Shown piece after piece: positions 1-10,900 of a stretch of DNA of 40,821 nucleotides. Position 1 is the first letter of the stretch, and every line of letters begins with the position of its first letter. Made by a program: the position numbers and the translations under genes. The stretch comes from Fragilaria crotonensis. Its lineage: Eukaryota; Bacillariophyta; Fragilariophyceae; Fragilariales; Fragilariaceae. The notes beneath the pieces were generated by a model that was not told where the DNA came from, did no database searches, and saw only the letters and a program-made list of their open reading frames with translations. Location: NCBI GenBank assembly GCA_022925895.1, contig JAKSYS010000580.1:1-40821 (forward strand). The letters are read 5' to 3'.

Positions 1-464
1 GCAATTTCTATCCTTTCTTGTAGACTTTTTTGTAGGATGTCCTGGACCGAGTCAAAGAGCATTTCTATGCGTTGAATTCTATTCTGTCATGAACAGTACT
101 CGGAGCCACCATGGGACTCTGCGTACGAGTTCTACCAGGTACATGTGGTTAGTAAAAACTACCGATAGTACTCGGACTACTACTTACGCAGAGCGCCATT
201 CTCGTACTTGCCTTGACACGTTCGACGCAAGGCTGTTCTTCAAATGTCGTTTCCGTTCAGCGGAAAAATTCATGACAGCAGCGCGGAGGAGCAGACGTGT
301 CGCACACATACAGGGCTGTTCGTACGACTTCTCAGAGATGCACCTGTATCACAAAAATTTCCAGTTTCGAAATCTCCCTCTTCCGTCCTCAAGTGGCTCT
401 CATAGAAGGACCAGTCTCAATCCTTTCTGCGAGCCATATTCTTCCGTGTAAGGGGACTTCAAAG
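1..464. other. Left-edge spacer
   Basis: No gene is supported here. Short open frames exist in two frames but their translations have no recognisable motif. The stretch contains several GTAC tetramers and begins inside unknown sequence at the window edge. It probably holds the promoter and 5' UTR of the gene starting at 465. Confidence 0.5.
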
Positions 465-1570
465 ATGTCAGATAGTTTCGGGCCAGCGATGGGCGATGAT
501 CGCTTCACTGATGAACCTAGTAGAGCCAGTCCGGTCAAACGATCACAATCGCCACAATTGCCCACTCATTCATCACCTGCTCCGGTGCAAAACAATATGC
601 AATCCATGAGACGGCGACTTGATACGGAAGAGACTCATCGCATCAAAAATATTCTGTTTCCTTCACCGAGTGATCCCAATGTGAATACTATCGCCAATCA
701 ATCAAGTTTTGCAACGAATGAGACAGCGTCGAACCCGAACGATGTGGACTTCCCAACTGTGCCAGACGACGACACTGTAGTTTCCTCACTCTCAAACGAC
801 GAAGACTCCTTGATAGTGGCACGACGAAACGAAGCGCTCAGCCCTGTGCTTGAAAGTGAATGTTCACAGCGAAACATGCTCCCACCTGTGGAGGTGGAGA
901 TTCCCACCAGCGGCTTGCAAGACGACCAAGGGTTTCACAAATGGACAGACTTGTGGCGAAACTCGCTGACCGTCAGCCCTCTCCCCCACCAATCCTGACG
1001 CGATCTCTTCGTTCTCTCGTGGATCGTCCTACATTGGGACGCAATCGATCCTGTCCCGTTCGAATGGATTTCTCCGTTGCTTCTTCAATGCCGTCGACTA
1101 GATCTGGGACTTCATATTCGATTCCAGAGGATTCAGTAATCATCAACGGAGCTCTTATTGAAGGGATCCGAAGCCGTGATGCTGATTTTCTTCCTTTCGA
1201 TTATCCTGAGTTGGGGAATAGAAAACGTCGAGTGCACCGTCGGGTCCATTCGGGAACTGAAATCAGCGTTGGAAGCATAGTGGGTCAATCGACGCTATTG
1301 ACGGCCCCTACGTCGACACCCTCAATCAGCGACTCAGATGCGTCGTCAATTCGTAAATCGTTACGTTCGGCTAGTATAGCTGAGGAGATGTTGCAAGAAA
1401 TCACGGGAGCAAATGACGGCATTGCGTGCTGTCAAGTCCGGCGACCCAAGAATGTTGTCAAGGAGGAACTGAAGTATGTTGCTAACAAGCTGACATCGCC
1501 TATCCGTATGTTGCCAATCTTCAAAGAAAAGAAGGCAGAACTGAAGCGCGCCAAGGGGAGCTTGGTATAG
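465..1570 (+). CDS. Hypothetical protein, paralog A of a convergent pair (one intron or frameshift)
   Basis: I do not recognise this gene. The coding signal is in one frame from the ATG at 465 to about 890, then in another frame to the TAG at 1568-1570. An 83-nt GT..AG intron at 894-976 (donor GAG|GTGGAG, acceptor CGTCAG|CCC, phase 0) joins the frames, but the donor is weak. A longer intron starting at GTAGTT (777) or a frameshift is also possible. The predicted product is about 340 aa, rich in Ser, Pro and Asp, and looks disordered. It has a basic NRKRRVHRRVH patch followed by EISVGSIVGQSTLL, and ends in a Lys-rich tail. The basic patch, the following hydrophobic stretch and the tail resemble the minus-strand gene at 2325-3002, so the two are probably ancient paralogs. 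Function unknown. Confidence 0.5.
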
Positions 1571-2324
1571 AAGAAACATCCTGTTGCTCTGTATGTGTCG
1601 TATTTGTATTTGTCGTAGTCGTTAAGTTCAGTGTAAAAGTCTTAACTCGCGCCCCTTTGTAACTCATATCAAAGATTCTAGTCTGTTAAGCGAGGCAGCA
1701 GTCACTCTTATATCCACTTTGATTGTATTAGAAACTACCATACAGAGCCGAATAAGATCGGCGCCATTCTTGCTGCTCTTCTACCCACCATTTAGTCAGG
1801 CGACAACACCGTCAAGGGAGGAAGGACATGCTCTGCTGGCGAATTTCCATACGACTCCAGGGCGAACATGGTTTGAAACATGCTGCTGTACTGAAACTAG
1901 AAGATAGCTATTGGTCTCATCTATAGGATTGTGACTATCCACGATTCGAAGTGGCAATCGTGAGTTCACACTCCATACCTGTGAAATCAGGGCGAAAATC
2001 AAGCCGATTTGTCACGACTGAAAGGGGAGAAACGTGCGAGTCGTGAAACATCGTCCTATCTCCAATTCCTGACAGGGCAATAGATAGTAACAGTAGCAGG
2101 AGTACTACTGCATGGTACTCGTACTTGTAGCACAGAGAACTCCGTACAGCACAAAGGAGACGTAAGACCAAGCCTGTCGTCACTCAAATGACGGTATCAG
2201 AGTTGTATCGACGATGTTCTAACAACATAAGCTGGCAAATTGAAGCCAGGAGGGCTGTCAGCACGTATCTACATAGTGTAATAGATTGCTGTAACAGTTG
2301 ATGCAGGCAGATTGCTTATTTGTT
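1571..2324. other. Spacer between convergent paralogs
   Basis: This stretch holds the 3' ends of both flanking genes. No open frame in it has a recognisable product. A few GTAC tetramers occur around 2110-2145. No RNA gene or repeat was seen. Confidence 0.5.
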
Positions 2325-3002
2325 TTACGTGAGGCGCCCCTCCGCCCGCACAAGGACTATTTCTTCTGTTTTGGTAGCAAAATCTTGAAATGGCTTGGAG
2401 AGGAGGTGTACACACCTCACCAGATCTCTTACTAAAAGGGAAACCTTTCGCATTCCCTGCTTCACGATCGACCTATTCCGTTTGGTGGAAAATTTCATTG
2501 TTGCCTCTCCCTCGTGGGTAATGATCAGGTCGGATTCACCTACAATGGCACCAATTACAATTTCTGACGCGGGTAGGCATGGATGCACAGATCGGCGTTT
2601 GCGATCTCCAAGCAGCGATCGGAATGAATTTTGTGATCGCCCTGAATCGACAGTATTTATTCGACTTCTTAAAAAATCGCCGCTGAATACGGATTGCTGT
2701 TTTGTTGGAGAATCAATGACATCATGGAATGCTTGATTCGTATTGTTCGCAATAACGTGGGGGGATGGTTCTTCAAGAGAGACTTTGGACGCATCAGAAG
2801 TGTTCAGTTCCTGATTCATTATCAAAGCTCTTGAGGGTCTGTCGTTCTGCCTTCCCGCACGACCGCAGAGTGGTTGTTGCGTTTCATCAACAGTAACCTC
2901 AGATAAGTCATAGGATGGCGCGAACTTTCCGACTTCGATCAATGTTGGAGGAGACTCGGTTAATTGAACAATCGTATCGTTGCGTGAGTCTTTGATCATC
3001 AT
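2325..3002 (-). CDS. Hypothetical protein, paralog B of a convergent pair
   Basis: This is a single open frame of 225 aa from ATG at 3002-3000 to TAA at 2327-2325, with no intron needed. I do not recognise a named family. The N-terminal half is polar and probably disordered. The C-terminal half has LGDRKRRSVHPCL followed by SEIVIGAIVGESDLI, which lines up with NRKRRVHRRVH and EISVGSIVGQSTLL in the plus-strand gene ending at 1570. Both proteins also end in a short charged helix with similar last residues (AEGRLT and AKGSLV). The two genes point at each other across about 750 bp, as after an inverted duplication. Divergence outside the shared block is high. Function unknown. Confidence 0.55.
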   Translation of the reverse strand: MMIKDSRNDTIVQLTESPPTLIEVGKFAPSYDLSEVTVDETQQPLCGRAGRQNDRPSRALIMNQELNTSDASKVSLEEPSPHVIANNTNQAFHDVIDSPTKQQSVFSGDFLRSRINTVDSGRSQNSFRSLLGDRKRRSVHPCLPASEIVIGAIVGESDLIITHEGEATMKFSTKRNRSIVKQGMRKVSLLVRDLVRCVHLLSKPFQDFATKTEEIVLVRAEGRLT

Positions 3003-3059
3003 AGTGACTTAGGTTGAAAGCTTTGTTGATCTGTCGGTGGTCTGTGTCAGATATGTGAG

Positions 3060-3430
3060 CTTGTGAAGGCGATACATGGTGTTGGACAGGTGTACTAGTA
3101 GCACTTGTACCGGTACTCGTACACGGCAAACATCGTACTCGCATTTGTCATCAGGGAGGAATCATGACTACGACGTACGACGAGTACAACGGTTCCCGGG
3201 ACCATGTTTGGATTTTCCCAAGATTCAACACGACCACTCCTTTAGATTCCTTTTTTGACAAGTTCTGCCCGAAATACCTTTCGCTACTGTACCGGTACAA
3301 CAGTACTTACAGGACTTACAACAAATTGGAGCACCCACTATTAATATAAGTGAGCAACGGGAACCGGTACCAGGTACTACTCCGAGTACGCATCTACTGG
3401 TACCGTACTACTTACACAGGATGTCGTGTC
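3060..3430. repeat. GTAC-rich spacer
   Basis: The tetramer GTAC recurs far above chance, often inside short palindromes such as TACCGGTAC and TACTAGTAC. There is no coding signal. The same texture recurs in most spacers of the window and is essentially absent from the coding regions. Confidence 0.6.
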
Positions 3431-3469
3431 ATTCTTGGAAAGCTCAATGAAAGCTATGCATTATGCATA

Positions 3470-4690
3470 CAACTCATGGGTGTAGTAAATAATCTGATCT
3501 GGGCAAAAGAGTTCAAATGTTCATAATTGAGTTTTTGACAAGAAAACAGGTTTCTCCTCCATTCTTCTTAGCCTGTCACAATGGACGATGCCCATGACTC
3601 AGAACCAACTGTGGCACCTCCTCCTGAGAATGTAAAGAAGCGATTTCTATCACCAGCCAGAAGACAGGAGAGATATCATGTGGACATTGCAGCTTTTATT
3701 GGTCAAATCTGGTGATTACAATATGAAATGGACAAATCTAGTATTTCATGTGTGTCATAGAAATAGATTTAAGAGCCTTTTGACCATGTCATGTTAACCA
3801 TGTGTGTTGGTGAGGCAGCAGGCTGGAGTGCAACATTGGCAGAATGTCTCTCAAGCCACTGGCTGCCTGCTGGTGATCAACGGGATGCACTGCTTGCTTT
3901 ACATCAATAAGAAGTGGACAAGCCACAGCTTCCACCAATGGTCATTCCTGTTCTCAATGCAGTACTAGTACAGCCAGCAGATGCATCATTGTCACAGCTT
4001 ATGCCATCAAATCCTGCTAGTGCTTCCTGTCAAGCACAACAAGGTTTCTTGGGAGTATTGATGTTAACTACTGCGATGAAGAATGTGAATGCACTTATTA
4101 TGTGCTGGTGGGCATCAATGGTGTCAATACAACCACAGATTGTAATCTATTTGGTGGGTTCAAAAGCAAACTTGAGGATCTGGTTGATATCCTTGATGAG
4201 GTGCTCATACCAGTTTAGAATTACACGTAGAATTTTGCTTCAATCCGATGTTCATCTTGTCCTAGCTACAATATTCTCAAACCTACTATACATACTACCA
4301 GTAGATAGCCTTGACTTGGACAAGAAGTTAGCATCAACGTTTCTACATTTTTGTACAATCATTCTACAATAATGGTTTACCTCTCTTCAATACTCCTTGG
4401 CCCACAGCTGGATGATTCTGTCAGGCTCACTTCCTCTCCTGTGGAAGGGATTGGTGCTTACTATAGTGGCTTAATTCCTGCATCTCTCTGATGAGGACAT
4501 GGGTTCAAACCCTGCAGCAGGCCAAAAATTATCAAATGATCATTTCACTAATCCTTCGCTCCTTCCAACTTTGAGAAGGAGGCGCCAAGGCCGGGTGCCT
4601 AGTGAGATCTTGCAAAAATTCCCATCAAAGGTTAACCTGCATGATTTGTTCCAATTGTTTCCCCCCTCGGTCGACTTTAGGTTCTACTAA
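3470..4690. other. CpG-depleted, AT-rich relic sequence
   Basis: CpG is nearly absent: by hand count about 3 in the 480 bp from 3541, while TG and CA are abundant. The flanking genes are CpG-rich. The longest open frames (a 44-codon frame near 3580 and a 152-codon frame at 3914-4372) have no recognised product. The pattern fits an old transposable element decayed by deamination of methylated cytosine, but no diagnostic protein motif survives that I can name. Confidence 0.45.
4453..4522 (+). other. tRNA-like relic (A-box and B-box)
   Basis: A box-A-like TGGCTTAATTCC (about 4467) is followed some 34 nt later by a box-B-like GGGTTCAAACCC (about 4501). The GTGGCYTAAT...GCATCT...GGTTCRA order resembles an arginine tRNA in which the T-loop CG has become CA. 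I cannot fold a full cloverleaf with a good acceptor stem, so this is more likely a decayed tRNA or the head of a tRNA-derived SINE than a working tRNA. Confidence 0.25.
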
Positions 4691-5108
4691 CCTTAGCTAC
4701 TACGTCTACCGTCGTCGGAGTACTTGAAGTATTGCTTACCAGGTAATTGTGCCTTGTATCATCCAAACTCCAAACCACAGATATTTGTAGACTATTATGC
4801 AAGGAGGGAGCATACGAAATCTCACGGGTGGATAGAGGAGACAAATGACATACTCGGAGCTCGGAGTGTGAGCTTGATTGAGTATCGTACTATCATACTG
4901 ACTACTTGAGTACGGAAGTACCTGGTACCGTAGCTACCCGTACGCAGTCGGAGTATGATACCTGTGGTTGATGGCCTACGTTCTCGCGGTATAGTTGAGG
5001 TTTTGGGCGATTCGAGGGCATGTTGATGTCGCAAGGAACATGGGAAGAAAGGGCATAATGAGCCAAATTTATTGCCCCTCTGACGAAGGTAAGAGTGTTC
5101 GGTGAAGG
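4691..5108. other. Spacer with GTAC motifs
   Basis: No gene is supported. Several GTAC tetramers occur between about 4710 and 4940. The stretch runs up to the 8-bp target duplication of the hAT-type element. Confidence 0.45.
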
Positions 5109-5116
5109 GTTCACAT

Positions 5117-5437
5117 CAGAGACGGGAATTTCTGAAAATATCAAACCCATGGGTACCCACGTAAAGCTACGCTCACGGAAGTACCAGCCCAAAACCACCC
5201 AGAACCCATACGATCCACCAAGACCTACCCAAACCCACCCAAACCCAGTAGTTAGTACTGGAGTAGATGGTTCTACTACTACCGGTAGCAAACATCTACT
5301 GTCATTTTTTGCTATGATTTGCCGGCCCACCCAGACCCACCCATGAAATCCTGAGCTCACCCAAAACCCACCCTTAACCCAATGGGTTTGGGTGGGCCGT
5401 GGGTTTGGGTGGGCTGGGTTTGAAATTCCCGTCTCTG
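5117..5437. mobile_element. hAT-type MITE with 8-bp target duplication
   Basis: A 321-bp element is bounded by perfect 16-bp terminal inverted repeats (CAGAGACGGGAATTTC at 5117-5132, its reverse complement at 5422-5437). It is flanked by an exact 8-bp direct repeat, GTTCACAT, at 5109-5116 and 5438-5445. An 8-bp duplication and termini starting CAG are the hallmarks of the hAT superfamily. The interior carries many degenerate ACCCAAACCCACCC units, written on the plus strand through most of the element and as GGGTTTGGGTGGG near the right end. These may be subterminal transposase-binding repeats. There is no transposase, so the element is non-autonomous. It lies just upstream of the ankyrin gene and may affect its promoter. 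Confidence 0.8.
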
Positions 5438-5523
5438 GTTCACATACTGCACACAGTTCTCTGCAATTAATATTTGAACGTGTTCGCCTTATTACTCCGA
5501 GTACCAGGCTGTACATACAGTCT

Positions 5524-7836
5524 ATGTGGACTCTCTCTCCGAGGAAAGAACACCTGAACGACTCCCAAACTCCCAAACTCCCAAAGCTCCTATTACGCTC
5601 CACACTAGCCCATACTCCCACAGTTACTCCCACCCTCCAAGAGTGCAGTCGACGAAATCCTTTTGGCAACCCATCCCGCAACCATGGCTTCTCCTCCGTC
5701 CGATCCCCACAGGAAGAATCCACCGTCGCTCGCTTACCCAAACGCCAAAGATTCGATGATGATGTTGACGATGCTTTGAGGCTCGTGCGATCGTCCGATG
5801 ACGCCGTTCAGGGAACCGGACTTCGAATCCCTTTTGCAACGTCGTGGCCTTCTCATTCTGCAGCCTTGAATAACTACATAGAGACCGTGGCGCGACATGA
5901 GTGCATGAAGCCAAGAGCAGAGGAGCCCACTCTCAAATTATTGGCTTCTCGGCTCAGTGATTATTTGGCTCCTGGAGGGACAAAGAGATTTCGTCCGCGC
6001 TTGGAATGGGTTAGTCCAATCCCACTTAGTCGAGGAAAGCGACCCCGCACGTGCCGAGACGGAGACGCCTCGCAACCACCTGCAGCGATGGTTGTGGTTC
6101 CGCGGGAAATAGTACGACGACAAGCTCGTGATGATCATCCTAGTGCGCCTAACAATGGTCTATTGCCGGACAATGCGTTTGCTGAATATCTAGTTGCTGC
6201 GCGCGCCGATAACGAGATGGGAGAAAACGAGGAAGAGGAAGTGCCCCTGCAAACGATGGAATCTGACTTGTCGTCTCTGAATGATATCGCTATCTCTAAT
6301 ACTTTTGGCAGGGACTCTGACTCCGCACTGCACATGGCGATTCGAGAAAATGCCGTCGATGCAGCGCTTGAACTGATTCACTTGGGTGCACCTGTGAATG
6401 CGGAGAACGGCAAGCATGTGACGCCTCTCATTCTAGCCTGTCAGAAAGGCATTATAGAGGTCGCCAAGGAGCTGCTGTCTCGAGGCGCCAACACGTTAGC
6501 CGCCACGTTGACCGGTTCAACTTCCCTACTGCAAGCGTGTCATTTTGGGCACCTGGAAATCGTAAAACTGCTGTTGGACTGCGGGGCCATGATGGAGATG
6601 GCAAATCACAAGAATACAACACCACTCATGCGTGCGGCGCAGGAAGGACACGAGCAAATTGTAAAACTCCTTTTGGACAAGGGTGCCAAGGTGAATCGGC
6701 GGAACAATGAACACATGAGCGCGCTCATGTTGGCATCACAAAGGGGCCACGCAGGAATCGTAAAGCTCCTCTTGGAAGCAAAGGCCGAAATCGATGCGAT
6801 GACAGCACAACGATCAACTTCTCTCATGTTGGCGTGCAAGCGTGAGCATGTGAATGTCGTGCAAGTGCTTGTCGGTTTCGGCTGTGAGTTGTTTATCCGG
6901 GATTCTCGAGGGCGAACAGCTACAGATGTAGCCACGCGCGAGAACCGCAAAGATTTGCTGAGACTGCTTGAGCCCGCCAAGCAAATTGAACTCATGCAAA
7001 GAAAGTCCAGAGTAGAGCGAAACTATATTATGGCAAGTATGTGGGTGCTGTTGCAGCAAGACCGCGCGTCAGTTTGCACAGCCAACGGGAATATCTCGCT
7101 TCATGACGTATCTGAGAGCTACGACGCGGGCTCTCTCAAGCTTGCAGCTTGTGAAAAGACTCTCGTTCGTACAATGACACTGCCAGCTCCCATGGTTGAG
7201 CTCATTGCCTCGTTTATGCCACTTCCCCGTCTTTGGGATGAACGACTGGCTCTAATCACCAAGAGATGCAGAGTCGATGCTGACGCCGCCGTTTCCTGCG
7301 CTATGGATCTCATCGATGAAGTTCTTGAAGAGGGTGGTTTCTTGGACGCTTGCCGTCTGGTAAATATCACTCCACCCACTCACTTCAAATCTTGGGAGGC
7401 ATGGAGATCGTGGGGATTCAGGCACAATCATCTTGACCCTACACCATCGGCAGGCTATCGAGTGAACGCGCTGACTGCAACTCTCCCCGGTTTGCCCAGG
7501 GTGGCATTGGACTCGCTGGATACGAGGCCGACTCTCGTTCCCATGAACGCTCGAGATTGGCGGCGTGGAATTTGCTACCTTCAAATTCTTGCTCATCGCT
7601 CGTCGTTGCTACCCAAGGCTTTGACCGAGCCTCCCTTCAACATCCCACCGTGGTTGATTGACCAACTCATTACAGTCAACGATATTCAATCACTATCACG
7701 TCGTCTGGGGAACAGGGGAGCGCACTTTGAGGCATCCGTTGCTATCGAATTGGTCATGCTTGCAAGCAGTGTGGTTTCTTGGTATGGTCGGGAAAGGTCC
7801 GTCAGTGGCCGTCGCAGCCATGTTTCATTTATGTAA
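5524..7836 (+). CDS. Ankyrin-repeat protein
   Basis: This intronless frame of 770 aa starts at the first in-frame ATG (5524). The open frame extends further upstream only through non-ATG codons into the hAT-type element. Residues 1-260 are polar, with a basic LPKRQRF stretch followed by an acidic FDDDVDD, and look disordered. Residues about 264-482 form six to seven ankyrin repeats of about 33 aa, with clear TPLxxAxxxGHxxIVKLLLxxGA signatures. The C-terminal region, about 490-770, contains no domain I recognise. Such a protein would be a protein-interaction scaffold; the partner is unknown. The start is not certain: an ATG with a strong context (ACCATGG, 5684) lies in another frame but closes after about 30 codons. 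The 3' end faces the SKI3-like gene with 67 bp between the stops. Confidence 0.85.
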   Translation: MWTLSPRKEHLNDSQTPKLPKLLLRSTLAHTPTVTPTLQECSRRNPFGNPSRNHGFSSVRSPQEESTVARLPKRQRFDDDVDDALRLVRSSDDAVQGTGLRIPFATSWPSHSAALNNYIETVARHECMKPRAEEPTLKLLASRLSDYLAPGGTKRFRPRLEWVSPIPLSRGKRPRTCRDGDASQPPAAMVVVPREIVRRQARDDHPSAPNNGLLPDNAFAEYLVAARADNEMGENEEEEVPLQTMESDLSSLNDIAISNTFGRDSDSALHMAIRENAVDAALELIHLGAPVNAENGKHVTPLILACQKGIIEVAKELLSRGANTLAATLTGSTSLLQACHFGHLEIVKLLLDCGAMMEMANHKNTTPLMRAAQEGHEQIVKLLLDKGAKVNRRNNEHMSALMLASQRGHAGIVKLLLEAKAEIDAMTAQRSTSLMLACKREHVNVVQVLVGFGCELFIRDSRGRTATDVATRENRKDLLRLLEPAKQIELMQRKSRVERNYIMASMWVLLQQDRASVCTANGNISLHDVSESYDAGSLKLAACEKTLVRTMTLPAPMVELIASFMPLPRLWDERLALITKRCRVDADAAVSCAMDLIDEVLEEGGFLDACRLVNITPPTHFKSWEAWRSWGFRHNHLDPTPSAGYRVNALTATLPGLPRVALDSLDTRPTLVPMNARDWRRGICYLQILAHRSSLLPKALTEPPFNIPPWLIDQLITVNDIQSLSRRLGNRGAHFEASVAIELVMLASSVVSWYGRERSVSGRRSHVSFM

Positions 7837-7903
7837 TTTTTACGCATTGTATTGCACGAATCTATCCATTATCGACGCACGATGAAACCGCTTGTTAGTA
7901 AAT

Positions 7904-10900
7904 TCAACTTCCGCTATTTGACAAGGCCTCCCTTGCGAGGCGACAATTAGGATCCATCATTATTGCACGCTGCAAATCATAACCATTCGCAGGCGATAAC
8001 TCCAGGGGTTTCTTCATTTCCGCCATGAGCTCCTTCTGGGAATTTTTGACCCAGAACGATAAGGCAAAGGCGTCAGCCACGTCTTGTGCATGCACAACGC
8101 CTGAGCAACCAACAGGAGCTGTGACCCGTTTGAATAGGATTCTGGCTGCACGTTCTGACGCGAAGGTCGCAGATTCTATTGCATGTAGCACAACTTTCCG
8201 TCGCTTGTCCCCTTTAACTTTCGACAATTCCTTCGCCAGGCCCTTCGCAAGCGCGAGCCAAAGTTTACCGTTGCTCGGGTCAGTTATAATTTGAACTTGC
8301 AGGTTTTGCGATCTTGGATGCAAGATCTCCTCAGGATCCTTGTTGAATTGGTGACTCAAACCATCGATCAGTTCCGTGATGATTTCGCCTCGCTTTGACT
8401 CGACAACGAGTTCCGATGGTAATGAGGGCGCAACGAAGGTTCTTTCCGCTTGCACTAAGAACTGTTCAATCGAAGTGAGTGCGTTGCGAATCACTTCGTC
8501 TTTCCAGCCACTGGGATTGAAACCTGACGTCTGGATGCTCATCTCGACAGTCATCGCAGCGTGCAAGACGAATGCCCCAACGCATTGGCTACTTGTTGCG
8601 CCAAGAAATTCCGACATGTAACCAACGGATTCCAGCTTCGAATCTTCGGAGCCAGAGGCGCGGCAAGTCAGCCCTATGCCAAGTAATGCTGTAGGCTCTT
8701 TGGTCACTTGCACTGCAGCTCGGAAGGCGTCTGCGGCTTGTGAGAGCGCAAGGGCTCTCGAGGTGTCATTTAATTTCAGAAGAGCCTGTCTTTCAAGCAT
8801 CGACGCTCTACATATCCACATCATAGGCGTATCTGCAACCTGGGTCAATTCGTCCATCACACATAAGGCTGGTTTGTCTGCATTGTGACCAGCATATAAG
8901 AAAGCAAGATTCGCCAAGGCGTCGGGCAGGGCTTTGTCAAGCTGAATAGCGCAAACCAGGCAATGCTGAGCCAACAGCGGGTCCGAACCTATGACGGCAC
9001 AGCCGATGCCACACCATGCTGGCGCAAACAACGGGTTTAACGAGATTGATCGTTTGAACGCGTCTGCAGATCGATCGAAAGCGGATCTCACGTCTTCAAA
9101 CAAAATTGTTTCGCTCAGCGACAGATTCGGGGCTGTCCCCTGACCTTCGCCCCTCAAGACAGACAGACGTTGAGCTTGAAGAAGTATGTTCGTCCCTGCA
9201 TCACAAGCAAAAGCAGAGCGAAGGATTTGGCTGTCACCTTCATCGTTTCGGTTTGCCTCTTCCTCACCTCTTAGGTAGTACTTTTCACCGACGGCAATGA
9301 ACGATATCTGAGAACGGAGATTACTCATCGTACGCTTGAAGGGATCGTTGTCAGCATTAATGTCGTCACCGAATACGTGCGCGGGTAATTGCGCAGCGAA
9401 TGTGTGCATGTCCCCAAGCAATTTCATCAAACAGAGGAAATTAGAGCGCAATTGATCATCCTGGACGAGGGCATCCTTGGCAACGGCTACAGCCTTCATC
9501 AAGTTCTGGTGAGCGAAACTTGCTTTCCCATCCCGTAAGTCACGCTGCGCAAGGGCAAGAAGTGCACAGCCCAACCCATACGAGGCAATTGGCAGAACCG
9601 CTTTGTCACGCTTTTCGAGGGCCAAGCTGAATTTTTCAGCAGAATCTTTCACAAGACCAAGTTCCAACTGGACTTGAGCCCAAGAGGTTAAAACATCCGG
9701 GGGAAGATTCTTGCCTGAAATAGACCAAGCCGCTTCAAAAGCCCTTATTGCGGCGGTTAGACGTCCCAGTCGACGATAGCATCCTGCCAGGTCAGACCAT
9801 ACTTCAACGATCTCGAATGCAGCCTTGGTATTGCTAGACTGCTTGTAGAACAGGGACATCGTTTCGTTTTCAGCGAATGCAATGTCCCTACATCTGAGAG
9901 CTTCCTGAAAACAAATGACCGCCGCATCGTTGTCTGCGTCGACTACAGCCTTATGACTACCGATTGCTCTCCATGCCCAACCATTCATTGGAGACTTTGT
10001 GTTGACTGCTGAATCACAAATTCTTGTCGAACCTATGTACGATTGCAATCTCAGGATTCCTCGTCCAGCTACGGGGTGGGATGGTTCTTGAACAAGCGCT
10101 TTGGAGTAACACCCGAGTGCTCGTTGAAAGTCACGTTTCTCTTCATACCAAAAGCCAAGTAATGCGAACGGGGACGCTTTGGAAGGATTCAATTTCGCCG
10201 CTTTGAGCAACTGTGTCTGGGCCGCTTTGTCCGAAGAAGGAGATTGCCCAGTAGCTGGGAAGAAGGCTGTACGCATTCGGAATGCACCCAACGCCAAAGC
10301 AGAATCAAAGTCTTGCGGGGTGTCTTGTACGGCGGCTTCAAGGAATGCTTCCGCATCCTTTGAAGCCCCCGCTCTTAGCAGCGAGTCGGCAACAAGTTGT
10401 CGTGCAAGACTCTTGTGAAATGCCTGCGTCGAATCAAGCGAGCCAGATGTCGCGAGGTAAAGACCGTTCGGTCCTATTGGATTTATCTCCTCGGCTTCTT
10501 GGAGGCTCATTCGTGCAAACTCCTCTGACAGAGCCGCAACCGATTTCGGAAATTCGAGACTGAAATCCTGACCCGGGGATCCTGCAAGCGTATATCGTGA
10601 TAGTCCTGCCAAGCAGTGCGCTCTAACCAGATGTACATGGTCTGCACTGGACAACCTCGACGCCTGCTCTAAGGTTGTATTGTACAACTTCTTTGCAACT
10701 TGGCCAATACCACCTGCCAGAAATCCTCCTTCTGCATCTGCTTCCCCCAAATCAAGAATGAGATTTTCAAGAGCAGACGGCTCACGACCCCAATCTGTCA
10801 CTGCTTGGTTCAGGGATACTCTGGCCATCTTTACCACCGCTCGCGCCTGGGAGACGTTACAGCAAGACCACGGGGTGTGTACAAAGCCTGACCACACATT

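Noticed and set aside
5170-5437. Interstitial telomere
   Set aside because: ACCCAAACCC units are degenerate, change strand near the right end and lie inside a clear hAT-type element with target duplications.
5392-5523. Upstream extension of the ankyrin frame
   Set aside because: It begins with GTG inside the right end of the MITE and translates repeat sequence; the first ATG is at 5524.
4902-5741. 279-codon minus-strand open frame opposite the hAT MITE and the ankyrin N-terminus
   Set aside because: It is the translation of the GGGTTTGGGTGGG repeats and of the antisense of a real gene; Trp/Gly-rich with no domain.
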